The notes beneath the pieces were generated by a model. That model was not told the origin of the DNA. It saw only the letters and a program-made list of their open reading frames with translations, and searched no databases. Below are positions 7,624 to 15,119 of a stretch of DNA of 64,000 bases, one piece after another. The stretch covers positions 519,890 to 583,889 of the forward strand of contig NZ_LMOD01000002.1 in NCBI RefSeq assembly GCF_001423485.1, in the 5' to 3' direction. Position 1 is the first letter of the stretch, and the number at the start of each line of letters is the position of its first letter. A program made the position numbers and the translations under genes. The DNA is from Microbacterium sp. Leaf320. Lineage in GTDB: Bacteria > Actinomycetota > Actinomycetes > Actinomycetales > Microbacteriaceae.

Positions 7624-8421
7624 CTACTCGATCTGCCCGATGGGCTCGCGCTTCTCGGCCTGGAACTGATCTTCGGCGCGGCCTCGCGCCCAGTAGGCCG
7701 AGATCGACAGTCGCTCTCGCGGAACATCGCGCTGCTTGAGCAGGGCACGGACCTCTTTGATCGTCCCGCGCTCTCCGTGCGCGAAGACGCCAGGATGGCC
7801 GTCAGCCCACGGCAGGTGGGCGAGCACGGCGAGCAGTTCGTCGTCGGTCTCGGTCCAGCGCAGAGTCACGCCCGAGGGGACTGCGGGAAGGATGCGGTCC
7901 GCCGCATCCGCCACGCTCAGGACGACGTGGCCGACCGCATCCGCGTGCATCGCCTCGATGGCCGACGAGATCGCGGGCAGAGCCGTGTGATCGCCGATGA
8001 GCAGGTGCCACGGCAGCTCGGGCTCGGGGAGGTAGCCGCCGCCCGCACCGCTGACGACGATCGTGTCGCCTGGCTGCGCCTGTCGGGCCCAGGGCCCCGC
8101 GACACCCTCGTCGCCGTGCACAACGAAGTCGATGACGAGTCGGCGCTGCTCCGGGTCGGCCGAGCGGACCGTGTAGGTGCGCCGGGTGGGCAGCTTCTCG
8201 GGGCTCTCTTCGCGCAGCTGCGCCAGGTCGTACGGCGGGGTGAGCGCATGGCTCGGGTCGGCGAAGAGGATCTTGACGTACTTGTCGGTGTAGACGTTGT
8301 CCGTGAAGTCCTCGTACCCGTCGCCGCCTGCCGTGATCCGCACCAGGTCAGGGCTGATCTGCTCCACCTGCTCGACGGTGAGGACTGCTTGGCTGGGGGT
8401 TCGACGAGGCTGTTCCGGCAT
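7624..8421 (-). CDS. siderophore-interacting protein (FAD ferric-siderophore reductase family)
   Basis: 265-residue flavoprotein of the SIP/ViuB family, which reduces ferric siderophores in the cytoplasm to release iron. The N-terminal FAD-binding barrel carries the RTYT motif at residues 81-84 and a GDTIVVSGAGGGY segment. The C-terminal NAD(P)H-binding half contains GDHTALPAI and the family tail SISAYWARGRAED. I chose the ATG at 8421, which has AGGAG five bases upstream; the open frame reaches further but without start evidence. It is divergent from an isochorismatase-like hydrolase gene across a 226-base gap. No Fur/DtxR-type site stood out, so iron control is not shown. Confidence 0.88.
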   Translation of the reverse strand: MPEQPRRTPSQAVLTVEQVEQISPDLVRITAGGDGYEDFTDNVYTDKYVKILFADPSHALTPPYDLAQLREESPEKLPTRRTYTVRSADPEQRRLVIDFVVHGDEGVAGPWARQAQPGDTIVVSGAGGGYLPEPELPWHLLIGDHTALPAISSAIEAMHADAVGHVVLSVADAADRILPAVPSGVTLRWTETDDELLAVLAHLPWADGHPGVFAHGERGTIKEVRALLKQRDVPRERLSISAYWARGRAEDQFQAEKREPIGQIE

Positions 8422-8647
8422 TGCGTCTCCTGAGATCACGAAAGGAAGTCCCCTCCAGTCTGCCCGCCGCGCAGTGGAGCGGGGCCGAGGATTCCGATCA
8501 ATGCGCTGGACGTCGTTGAGCCGCCGCGATCCGCGTTGACGGAGCTCTCCACCCCCGCACATACTTTCAAGAGTCCAGGCGGCGATCGTCGCCACCGATC
8601 GGCATCCGGCTGATCGTGCGGACCAGCCGATCGCAAGGACTCCCAGA

Positions 8648-9244
8648 ATGACCACCTCCTCCACACTCCGCGCACTCAGCGGCGTCGCCGACCAGCCCGC
8701 GGCCCTCGCGACCTCGACCGTCGTGCTCGTCGACTTCCAGAACACCTACACACGCGGCGAGATGGAGCTCGAGGGCTGGGACGCGGCTCTCGACGCCGCG
8801 GCCGACCTGCTCGCCCAGGCCCGCGAATCAGGGTCGACGATCATCCACGTGCAGCACGACGGCGGCGCCGGATCGGCGTACGACATCCGCGAGGACATCG
8901 GGGCGATCCATGAGCGCGTCGCTCCGCGCGACGGCGAGGCCGTGGTCGTCAAGAAGGCGCCGAACTCGTTCGTGGGCACGGAACTCGGCGACCTCGTCGA
9001 CGCCGCGGGTCACGAAGACGTCGTGATCGCCGGGTTCATGACGCACATGTGCGTGACCTACACGACCGAGGGCGCGTTCCTGCGCGGCAACCGGCCCACC
9101 GTCGTCGCCGCCGCGACCGCCACCCGCAGTCTTCCGTCGGTCGCCGGAGACGTTCCCGCAGAGCAGCTGCACCGCGCGGCTCTCGCCGGCATCGCCGACC
9201 TCTACGCCACGGTCGTCCCGACAGCCGCCGATCTCGGGCACTGA
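8648..9244 (+). CDS. isochorismatase-family cysteine hydrolase
   Basis: 198-residue alpha/beta hydrolase of the isochorismatase-like family. The Asp-Lys-Cys triad is visible as Asp29 (VLVDFQN), Lys103 (VVKKAPNSF) and Cys135 (MTHMCVTYT). Members hydrolyse isochorismate, nicotinamide or similar amides; the sequence alone does not decide among them. The divergent siderophore-interacting protein gene might suggest siderophore chemistry, but no other siderophore biosynthesis gene is present, so that link is weak. A hairpin terminator follows at 9266-9292. Confidence 0.85.
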   Translation: MTTSSTLRALSGVADQPAALATSTVVLVDFQNTYTRGEMELEGWDAALDAAADLLAQARESGSTIIHVQHDGGAGSAYDIREDIGAIHERVAPRDGEAVVVKKAPNSFVGTELGDLVDAAGHEDVVIAGFMTHMCVTYTTEGAFLRGNRPTVVAAATATRSLPSVAGDVPAEQLHRAALAGIADLYATVVPTAADLGH

Positions 9245-9265
9245 TCTCGGGCGCTGACGGAACGA

Positions 9266-9292
9266 ACGGATGCGGTCGCCGACCGCATCCGT
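9266..9292. terminator. Bidirectional hairpin terminator
   Basis: Perfect inverted repeat ACGGATGCGGTCG / CGACCGCATCCGT with a one-base loop, lying between two convergent genes (the isochorismatase-family hydrolase and the LCP gene). No U-tract, as is common for actinobacterial terminators. Confidence 0.6.
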
Positions 9293-9297
9293 GCGGA

Positions 9298-10722
9298 TCA
9301 GCCTGCGCAGAGGTCGGTGTCGGCGCTGCGGTTGACGGCGTCGACCGGGCGTGACGGTGCCGGTGTGGCCTGCGGCTGGGACGTGAGGCTCTCGTAGTCG
9401 GCGCCGAGCAGGAGCTGCACGCCGTCGACGTCGCCGACCGTGACCGTCACGCCGATGCCGAGCTCGGTGGCGAGTGCCTGCGCCGTCGCCTGCGCCTCGG
9501 GGGTGTCGGCGGCGACGATCGTCGTGGCATCGACGGCTTCCGCATTGGCGAGCCCCGACACCGTGTATCCGTAGGCGGTGGCGTCTTCGGACACGCGTGA
9601 TGCGAGACCGGCGACACCCGCGCCGTTGAGGATCTCGACGGGAGTGGTGCGTACCGTCGCATCCGGTTCGACGGCATCCGTCGTGAGCACGACGGGAACG
9701 TCGTCGCTGAGAGCGCGGAAGATGACGTCGGCGTCTGCGGTGGGCACGACGCGGTCGGCGTCCTCCGGGGCCTCTGTCGTGGGCATCGTCAGGAAGGTGA
9801 CGCTGCTCATGGGGACGTTCGCGACCCGCGCGGCGAGGCCGGCCAGATCGGTCAGAGCACCGAGACCGGGGTCGACCGTCATCGACGAGGTGGCGGCGTC
9901 GAGGAACGCGTACAGACGATCGGGGCGCACCAGCACATCGGACTTCGTCGCCTTCTGCACGATCGCCGACAGCACCATCTGCTGGTGCCCGAGGCGTGCG
10001 ACATCGCTGCCTTCGGCGAGCGCATGCCGGGTGCGTGCCAGTGCGAGAGCCTGGGTGCCGTCGATCGACTGCGCGCCGGCGGGCAGATCGAGTTGCGCGT
10101 GCCCGTCGGTCAGGGCTTCCGGGAGACAGACGTCGATGCCGCCCATGGCGTCGACGACGCCGATGAAGCCTTCGAAGTCCATCTGCACGAAGTGGTCGAT
10201 CGTCACGCCGGCGAGCTGCTCGACCGCCGCGACCGAGCAGGCGGGCCCGTACTCCAATGCGGAGTTCAGCATCCCGTAGCCGCCGTCGTAGGACCCTCGT
10301 CCGATGTCCTCGCAGGCGGGCAGGTCGGCGAGCGTGTCGCGCGGCAGCTGCACCGCATCGATCCGCGAGCTGTCGCTCGAGATGTGCACGAGCACCATGG
10401 CGTCGCTGCGCTGACTGCCGTCATCCTCGCCGAATCCACCCGATGCGAGTGCCCGGGTGTCGGACCCGAGCACGAGGATGTTCAGGTCTCCGGTCGCGAG
10501 TTCCGGCTCGCCGTCGCCGTCGTCGGAGCGCAGTGGTGCGGTGCTGACATTGCCCTGCAGCTGCGCGTAGGCGATCGCCCCGACGGCGACCAGGGCCACG
10601 ACGATGAGCGCGCTGATCCAGCCGATCACCTTTCCACGCCGACGGCGAGGTCGGGTCGCCTCGGGGGAGTCGGGAGTGGGGTCCGGAGTCGAGTCGGTCG
10701 GGGGGAATTCTGGCCGTCGCAC
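9298..10722 (-). CDS. LytR-CpsA-Psr (LCP) family protein with LytR_C domain
   Basis: 474-residue membrane-anchored phosphotransferase of the LCP family, which attaches secondary wall polymers to peptidoglycan outside the membrane. It has a short Pro-rich cytoplasmic N-terminus with a basic RPRRRRGK stretch, one transmembrane helix at about 33-53, the LCP domain at about 80-260 (NILVLGSDTR, RSDAMVLVHI, PRDTLADLP, and the ALALARTRHALAEGSDVARLGHQQ block carrying the conserved arginines), and a C-terminal LytR_C domain at about 365-455. The start is a GTG at 10722; no clear ribosome site was found, so the exact start is uncertain. Monocistronic and convergent with the upstream hydrolase. Confidence 0.9.
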   Translation of the reverse strand: MRRPEFPPTDSTPDPTPDSPEATRPRRRRGKVIGWISALIVVALVAVGAIAYAQLQGNVSTAPLRSDDGDGEPELATGDLNILVLGSDTRALASGGFGEDDGSQRSDAMVLVHISSDSSRIDAVQLPRDTLADLPACEDIGRGSYDGGYGMLNSALEYGPACSVAAVEQLAGVTIDHFVQMDFEGFIGVVDAMGGIDVCLPEALTDGHAQLDLPAGAQSIDGTQALALARTRHALAEGSDVARLGHQQMVLSAIVQKATKSDVLVRPDRLYAFLDAATSSMTVDPGLGALTDLAGLAARVANVPMSSVTFLTMPTTEAPEDADRVVPTADADVIFRALSDDVPVVLTTDAVEPDATVRTTPVEILNGAGVAGLASRVSEDATAYGYTVSGLANAEAVDATTIVAADTPEAQATAQALATELGIGVTVTVGDVDGVQLLLGADYESLTSQPQATPAPSRPVDAVNRSADTDLCAG

Positions 10723-10806
10723 TGGTTCACACCATCACGGGGAGCACGGCATCTCAAAACGGAGAGCCGGATTCACAGGACCTGTGCGGGGTACTCCAAG
10801 GTGCGT

Positions 10807-10932
10807 TCAGGGCCGCGGCAGGTCCCAGAGCGTGTAGCCGACGACCCCGGCCGGGATGAAGTCCATCGGCTCGCCGGGCGGCGTCGAGACCTCGCTGATC
10901 ACCTCGCCCGGCTCATAGGGGCTGTCTGCCAC
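10807..10932 (-). CDS. small hypothetical protein (41 residues)
   Basis: Short frame from the GTG at 10932, encoding a Pro-, Glu- and Gly-containing peptide with the composed-looking ending DFIPAGVVGYTLWDLPRP. The composition is protein-like rather than a shadow frame, and it fits the gap between the LCP gene and the divergent DUF4232 gene. An AAGGGG run lies directly against the GTG, too close for a standard ribosome site, so start and expression are uncertain. A longer in-frame start at 10992 would overlap the next gene's promoter. Confidence 0.4.
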   Translation of the reverse strand: MADSPYEPGEVISEVSTPPGEPMDFIPAGVVGYTLWDLPRP

Positions 10933-10965
10933 CCCTTCGCGGCATCCGCGCTGTCGGCACCTCGA

Positions 10966-10971
10966 TAGGCT
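10966..10971 (+). promoter_or_regulatory. -10 hexamer for a leaderless transcript
   Basis: TAGGCT lies six bases before the ATG at 10978, with no ribosome site between, as for several other genes here. Confidence 0.5.
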
Positions 10972-10977
10972 CGCGGC

Positions 10978-12138
10978 ATGGTGGGGGTGCATTCGAGCGT
11001 GGTCGGATCCAAGAAGCGCGTCTGGATGATCAGCGCGACGGTCGGAGCCCTATGGCTCATCGTCGTGCTGCTGTCGGCGGCGGTGTCACTGACACGCCTC
11101 TCCCGTGTTCAGCAGGTGGTGCTTCCGGCCGGCGTCACGCCGTACATCTGGTCGTGGGCGTTCCCCTGGCCGGTGCTGCTTCCGATCGCCGGGGCGGTCG
11201 CGGTCACCCTCGTGCACGCCGCGATCCTTCAGATCGTTCGCGGGGCGGAACGCTCCGTCGCCACGGTGTGGTTGGCCACAGTGGTCGCGGGTGCGGCAGC
11301 CGGCCTCACGATCGACGTCGTGCTCGTGTTCGCAAGCCTCGTCACCGACGGCTGGGCGATGTGGGCGCTCGAGCTGGGTTCCCGTGCGGCCGTCGGCGCG
11401 TACTGGGGTCTGATCTACGGCTGGGTGCCCGCTCTGATCGCCCACCGCCTGGCTCGTCGTGATGATGCGCGCGGTGCAGTCGAGACCCCGAGTCGTCGGG
11501 GGTGGCCGATCTATGCTGCGGCAGCCCTCGCCGGACTCGTGCTGCTCGGCGGGGCACAGGTGCTCGGAGACGAAGCCACCCAGGTGCAACTGCGCGCCGA
11601 GTCCGCCGCGAGCGAGCCCGCTCCGGCAGATGGCTCCGTGCGGCCCGATCCGGATGCTCCTGGCGAGCCGGTTCCAGAGCAGGTCGAGGGCGGCGGGGTC
11701 ATCGGCGACGGCGCATGCACCCCCGAGCGTGCGATGGTGCTCATCGGGGATGTCAGTGGCGCGACCGGGCACCGCGGCATGAGGCTGGAGCTGATGAACT
11801 TCTCCGACACCCCCTGCACCATCGAGGGATATCCCGACGTCGCCTTCGGCGATCAGAACGACCACCTCCTCAACGTCACTATCGAGCGAGGAGCCTCCTT
11901 CATGGCACCCGATCCCGGACCGGCGTTGATCGAGATCCCGGCCGGTTCGTCGGCGGTCGCATACCTCGGGTGGGATGCGAACTCGACGCAAGGCACCCTC
12001 GTGGCGCGAACAGTCTGGGCTGCCGTTCTGGAGGGTGAGGCGCGGGGCTCCAAGCCCATCGAGAGCGATGTGGTCGAGGGCGCGACGGTGTCGGTGACCG
12101 CGTGGGCGCTCCCCGAGGGCGGGTCGACGGCTCCCTGA
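10978..12138 (+). CDS. membrane protein with C-terminal DUF4232 domain
   Basis: 386 residues in two parts. The N-terminal half (1-200) has about five hydrophobic helices (18-40, 57-80, 93-115, 120-150, 177-195). A Pro/Glu/Asp linker follows, then a DUF4232 domain at about 235-380, marked by MRLELMNFSDTPCTIEGYPDVAFGD with its conserved cysteine pair and by the strand-rich ending. DUF4232 domains are usually exported and of unknown function in actinobacteria, so the C-terminal part is presumably outside the membrane. The start is probably leaderless. It stands alone upstream of the membrane protein/regulator pair. Confidence 0.75.
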   Translation: MVGVHSSVVGSKKRVWMISATVGALWLIVVLLSAAVSLTRLSRVQQVVLPAGVTPYIWSWAFPWPVLLPIAGAVAVTLVHAAILQIVRGAERSVATVWLATVVAGAAAGLTIDVVLVFASLVTDGWAMWALELGSRAAVGAYWGLIYGWVPALIAHRLARRDDARGAVETPSRRGWPIYAAAALAGLVLLGGAQVLGDEATQVQLRAESAASEPAPADGSVRPDPDAPGEPVPEQVEGGGVIGDGACTPERAMVLIGDVSGATGHRGMRLELMNFSDTPCTIEGYPDVAFGDQNDHLLNVTIERGASFMAPDPGPALIEIPAGSSAVAYLGWDANSTQGTLVARTVWAAVLEGEARGSKPIESDVVEGATVSVTAWALPEGGSTAP

Positions 12139-12149
12139 TCGAGAGGGAC

Positions 12150-12188
12150 TTGCCATATTGGAAAGTGAGGGCTAGCTTTCCAGTATGG
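12150..12188 (+). promoter_or_regulatory. Promoter fully overlapped by an inverted-repeat operator
   Basis: -35 TTGCCA (12150-12155), 17-base spacer, -10 TAGCTT (12173-12178), then six bases to the ATG at 12185: a leaderless promoter. An inverted repeat of 13-base arms, CCATATTGGAAAG (12153-12165) and CTTTCCAGTATGG (12176-12188, one mismatch), covers both promoter boxes and the start codon. The second gene of the operon encodes a winged-helix regulator, the likely ligand. Confidence 0.65.
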
Positions 12189-12628
12189 AAAGTGAACGGG
12201 ATGATCCTCACGCCACCCTGGCCCGCCTCGACGCAGTGGCCACGACATACAGCGACGCGCCCCGTGGTGAGGGCTGGTACCACGTGGCCCTGGGTCTCGG
12301 TTCGGGGGTCTTCATCGCCTCTCAGGGACTCCCCCAACCGTGGGCATCCCTTATCGCTGTGGCGTTCATCCTCGTCATGCCCGCGTTCATCGCCTGGTGG
12401 CGGCGAACTCACGGCTGGTGGGTCTCGGGCTACACGGGCGGCGCGACCCGGTGGGTAACGGCGCTGATGCTGGTGGCTCTCGTCGCGACCGGATTCTGGT
12501 CCTATCTGAGCACCGACATCTGGTCCAGCATCGACGCCGGTCTGACCGCGTGCATTGCCGTCACCGCGTCGGGTTTCATCTGGATGCGCGTCTGGCGTCG
12601 CCGACTCCGGACGCAGGAGGCGATGTGA
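12185..12628 (+). CDS. membrane protein co-transcribed with a winged-helix regulator
   Basis: 147 residues with four hydrophobic helices at about 34-50, 55-72, 89-106 and 112-132, and a basic C-terminus (RVWRRRLRTQ). No named family recognised. The stop overlaps the GTG of the downstream regulator gene, so the two are one operon. The ATG is part of the right arm of the operator-like inverted repeat and no ribosome site exists, so translation is probably from a leaderless mRNA. Pairs of a small membrane protein with an HTH_34-type regulator are common in actinobacteria, but their job is not known. Confidence 0.7.
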   Translation: MESERDDPHATLARLDAVATTYSDAPRGEGWYHVALGLGSGVFIASQGLPQPWASLIAVAFILVMPAFIAWWRRTHGWWVSGYTGGATRWVTALMLVALVATGFWSYLSTDIWSSIDAGLTACIAVTASGFIWMRVWRRRLRTQEAM

Positions 12629-12933
12629 GCGGTCTCGATCCGGCCATCCACGCCGTCACGCGGCTCGAGCTGTGCGGTCTGCTCGCGCCCGTCGACCACG
12701 CGGAGTTCTCGTTTCTGCGTGAGCGACTGAAGGTCTCCGACTCGGTGCTCTCCAAGCACGCGAAGGCTCTGGAACAGGTCGACTACCTCCGCATCGACAA
12801 GGTCACGCGGAACGCCCGTCAGCGCACCTTGCTCTCGCTCACGCCCGCCGGGCGCCACGCCTTTCGGGAGCACGTCGCGGAGCTTCGACGCCTCGCATCG
12901 ATCGCGGACGCGTCACACGAGGTTGCCGGCTAG
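12625..12933 (+). CDS. winged-helix transcriptional regulator (HTH_34/MarR-like)
   Basis: 102-residue single-domain winged-helix protein. The order is an N-terminal helix (LDPAIHAVTRLELCGLL), the helix-turn-helix at about 27-50 (FSFLRERLKVSDSVLSKHAKALEQVDYL), and the wing (IDKVTRNARQRTLLSLTPAGRHAF). This is the family that groups HTH_34 regulators with ArsR/MarR proteins. I start it at the GTG at 12625 overlapping the stop of the membrane-protein gene; the frame is open further upstream, but inside that gene. It probably represses its own operon through the inverted repeat at 12153-12188. No metal- or thiol-sensing cysteine cluster is visible. Confidence 0.85.
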   Translation: MSGLDPAIHAVTRLELCGLLAPVDHAEFSFLRERLKVSDSVLSKHAKALEQVDYLRIDKVTRNARQRTLLSLTPAGRHAFREHVAELRRLASIADASHEVAG

Positions 12934-12960
12934 ATCTCGCCCGCGGGAGAGACTGGAGCG

Positions 12961-13464
12961 ATGAGATCCGCCGAGCCGTTCCGTGAAACCCTCATCGGAC
13001 CGCGCTGGCTGGCGGTCGCCGGCGCGCTGACACTCGTCTTCCTCGTGGTCGTCACCGCGATCTCAGCGCCCGTCGCGATCGGCCGCGCAGATGAGGTCGG
13101 CGCGTGGACGATCGCTCTGCTCGTCGTGGGCTTCTTCCTCATCCTCGCCGCCGGACTCCTGGGGATCACCCGACGCATCACGATCGCGGTGAGCGATACG
13201 CACATCGATGGCCGCCTGACGCCGTTCCGCGTCATCCACCTGCCCCTCTCCGAGGTCGATCGGGTCGAGGTGATCGAGATCACAGTCACCCAGGCCGGTG
13301 GCGTGGGCTGGCGCCTCGCGGGCTCGGAGCAGTTCCTGCTGTGGTCTGCCGGCGCTGCGGTCAGGGTGACCGCGGTCGGCGATCGCTCCCGCGTGCTCGG
13401 CACCGAGCATCCCGAGGAGTTGAGCACCGCCATCCTGAGCGCTTTGCGCGCGATGCGGGAGTGA
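12961..13464 (+). CDS. membrane protein, unknown function
   Basis: 167 residues with two transmembrane helices at about 15-36 and 46-68, followed by a roughly 95-residue soluble domain of mostly beta strands (IAVSDTHIDGRLTPFRVIHLPLSEVDRVEV and following), resembling small PH-like membrane-associated domains. The start ATG is preceded six bases upstream by GAGACT, possibly a -10. It lies between the regulator pair and the sigma factor operon, with no clear link to either. Confidence 0.65.
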   Translation: MRSAEPFRETLIGPRWLAVAGALTLVFLVVVTAISAPVAIGRADEVGAWTIALLVVGFFLILAAGLLGITRRITIAVSDTHIDGRLTPFRVIHLPLSEVDRVEVIEITVTQAGGVGWRLAGSEQFLLWSAGAAVRVTAVGDRSRVLGTEHPEELSTAILSALRAMRE

Positions 13465-13497
13465 AGGGCAGAGAGGGCTCCGCTCCCTCGCGCCACG

Positions 13498-13503
13498 TAG
13501 ACT
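13498..13503 (+). promoter_or_regulatory. -10 hexamer of the sigma factor operon
   Basis: TAGACT 44 bases before the GTG at 13547; here a leader with a ribosome site (AGGTGAG) is present, unlike the leaderless genes nearby. Confidence 0.4.
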
Positions 13504-13546
13504 CGCTTCAGGTCAGGAGATCGACCGTGACGTGTGAGGTGAGATC

Positions 13547-14134
13547 GTGTCGGAACCCGGCGGGCCGAGCGACGGCGAGCTCCTCTTTCGCCTCTCGCGC
13601 GGCGACGAACCGGCCTACCGGATGCTTCACGACCGACACCAGATGCCCGTTTTTCGGCTGTCACTCGTGCTCATGCACACCAGCTGGGACGCCGAAGAAG
13701 TCGCGGCGACCGCGTTCTTCGAACTCTGGCGACGGCGCGACAAAGTCCGCATCGTCGACGGATCCGTCCTGCCATGGCTCTTGGCGACCACCTCGTTCGC
13801 GGCGAAGAACAGTCTGCGCTCGCGCCGTCGGTATCAACGACTGCTGCACCGCATCCCCCACGACGAAGACGTTGCGGACCATGCAGACGAAGTCGCTCGC
13901 GCGATGGACTCTCTGAAGATCTCGGAGAGCGTGCGTGAGGCTCTGCGCCAGTTGAATCCTCGCGAAGCAAGTGTCGTGATCCTCTGCATCATTCATGAGC
14001 TTCCGCTCGCCGAAGCAGCAGTCGTTCTCGGCGTTCCGGAAGGAACCGTCAAATCGCGATTGTCGCGTGTGAAGGCGCGGCTTCGCGGTGAGCTGCATGA
14101 GTATGCTCCGAGACCAGAGGAGGCGAACGCATGA
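13547..14134 (+). CDS. RNA polymerase sigma factor, ECF (sigma-70 region 2/4)
   Basis: 195-residue extracytoplasmic-function sigma factor. Region 2 is at about 12-80 (the YRMLHDRHQMPVFRLSLVLMHTSWDAEEVAATAFFELWRR block binds core and the -10 element). Region 4 is at about 128-178 (LNPREASVVILCIIHELPLAEAAVVLGVPEGTVKSRLSRVKARLR) and recognises the -35. The stop overlaps the next gene's ATG (ATGA), so the small membrane protein downstream is probably its partner. No target promoter consensus could be deduced from the window. Confidence 0.9.
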   Translation: MSEPGGPSDGELLFRLSRGDEPAYRMLHDRHQMPVFRLSLVLMHTSWDAEEVAATAFFELWRRRDKVRIVDGSVLPWLLATTSFAAKNSLRSRRRYQRLLHRIPHDEDVADHADEVARAMDSLKISESVREALRQLNPREASVVILCIIHELPLAEAAVVLGVPEGTVKSRLSRVKARLRGELHEYAPRPEEANA

Positions 14135-14616
14135 GTGACCGGATGCCGCACCACCGGGAAGTGCAAGACCTCCTCATCGAGCAGATGCGCCGCGATCTCG
14201 CGCGCCCCAAGTGGTGGAACACGATCTGGGGTCGCCTCACAATCGCCGGCGGGATCCTCGCGGTGGCGGGAGCAGGCGTCGCGGCGGTCGTCCTCCTCGA
14301 GGAGCGCCCGGTCAGCGAGACCAGTGTCGTGCACTGTCTGGAAGGCCCGTATCGGAACCCCGACGGCACGCTGTCCGGTGCAGCGGCGAGCGTTGCCACA
14401 CCGGACGGCGTCATCGCCATCGAAGATGCTGAAGCTCTCTGCACTCAGATGTGGGAGGGTGGGGCGTTCGCTGACAACGACGAACTCTCCGCCACCCCCA
14501 CTCCGGGATCAGCGCCCTCGGAACTCACGACCTGCGTCACCGACGAAGGTGAAGCCGCTGTCGTCCCCGGTCGAATCGAGTGCTCGGTCCTCAGGCTTCA
14601 TCCGTTCCAGGAATAA
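14131..14616 (+). CDS. membrane protein coupled to the ECF sigma factor (putative anti-sigma)
   Basis: 161 residues. A short cytoplasmic N-terminus (about 30 residues, helical, MPHHREVQDLLIEQMRRDLARPK) leads to one transmembrane helix at about 36-58 and an extracytoplasmic part with three cysteines. Its position directly behind a sigma gene with an ATGA overlap, and its single-pass topology, suggest a sigma-regulating partner. However, the cytoplasmic part lacks the HxxxCxxC zinc motif of ZAS anti-sigma factors and is very short, so anti-sigma activity is only inferred from context. Confidence 0.6.
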   Translation: MSDRMPHHREVQDLLIEQMRRDLARPKWWNTIWGRLTIAGGILAVAGAGVAAVVLLEERPVSETSVVHCLEGPYRNPDGTLSGAAASVATPDGVIAIEDAEALCTQMWEGGAFADNDELSATPTPGSAPSELTTCVTDEGEAAVVPGRIECSVLRLHPFQE

Positions 14617-14669
14617 CTGTGGCGTTCCTCCCGGACGCCTCAGGCATCGAGCCTCGACGGGACGAAGAG

Positions 14670-14697
14670 GGCCCGGCTTCCTGAAAGGAACCGGGCC
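14670..14697. terminator. Hairpin terminator
   Basis: GGCCCGGCTTCCT and AAGGAACCGGGCC form a GC-rich hairpin (one mismatch, short loop) after the sigma operon and upstream of the convergently read tRNA-Leu; it can serve both strands. Confidence 0.65.
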
Positions 14698-14720
14698 ATC
14701 TTCACATCTACTGTTCGCTG

Positions 14721-14803
14721 TGCGCGAGGGGGGACTTGAACCCCCACGTCCATAAGGACACTGGCACCTGAAGCCAGCGCGTCTACCATTCCGCCACTCG
14801 CGC
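14721..14803 (-). tRNA. tRNA-Leu (anticodon CAG)
   Basis: 83-base class II tRNA with perfectly paired 7-bp acceptor stem (GCGCGAG / CTCGCGC), D arm, an anticodon arm GCTGG-CTTCAGGTG-CCAG presenting CAG, a long variable arm and the GGTTCAAGTCC T loop. The discriminator is A, as required for leucine. CCA is not encoded. The ordinary position beside the fhaA operon and lack of flanking repeats argue against an integrated element. Confidence 0.93.
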
Positions 14804-14893
14804 GAGTCTGTCGGGCTCCGAAGAACTCAACTTCCCAAAGATATCACGCGATCCGCCCCACGAAGAAACCGAGGCCGCACCCGAGCATCCCTT

Positions 14894-14964
14894 CCGGAGG
14901 ACTTCTGCCTCACGGGAGGAGAATCTCCCCGGATTCCTCCTCCCCAGACGCAGATCTCCTCCCG
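14894..14964. repeat. Nested double palindrome, copy B
   Basis: Same architecture as the element at 4362-4432: outer arms 14894-14911 and 14947-14964 (CGGAGGACTTCTGC against GCAGATCTCCTCCCG) and inner arms about 14913-14925 and 14931-14944 (CGGGAGGAGAATC against GGATTCCTCCTCCC). It lies in the otherwise empty 316-base gap between tRNA-Leu and fhaA. The rest of that gap shows only a second G/C-rich palindromic patch near 15018-15052. Confidence 0.7.
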
Positions 14965-15119
14965 AACGGCGAACAAAAGACCACCGCGAGACGCCGCCAC
15001 AAGAGCACCACGCCCTCCCCCACTCCCCCGGAATCTCGGGGTTCTCCCGCCCTGCGACGGCGTTCACCCAGGACACCTGGCTACGATGTCCCTACCGGTC
15101 GGCATGCCAGAGGAGCCCA

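Noticed and set aside
8422..8647. Iron-responsive operator between the siderophore-interacting protein and isochorismatase-like genes
   Set aside because: No convincing DtxR/IdeR or Fur palindrome; the region shows no clear inverted repeat.
14721..14803. tRNA-Leu as an integration site for a mobile element
   Set aside because: No integrase, no direct repeat of the tRNA 3' end and normal flanking synteny.
15018..15052. G/C-rich palindromic patch near fhaA as a third copy of the nested palindrome
   Set aside because: Lacks the GGGAGGA and CTGCG words and the four-arm layout.
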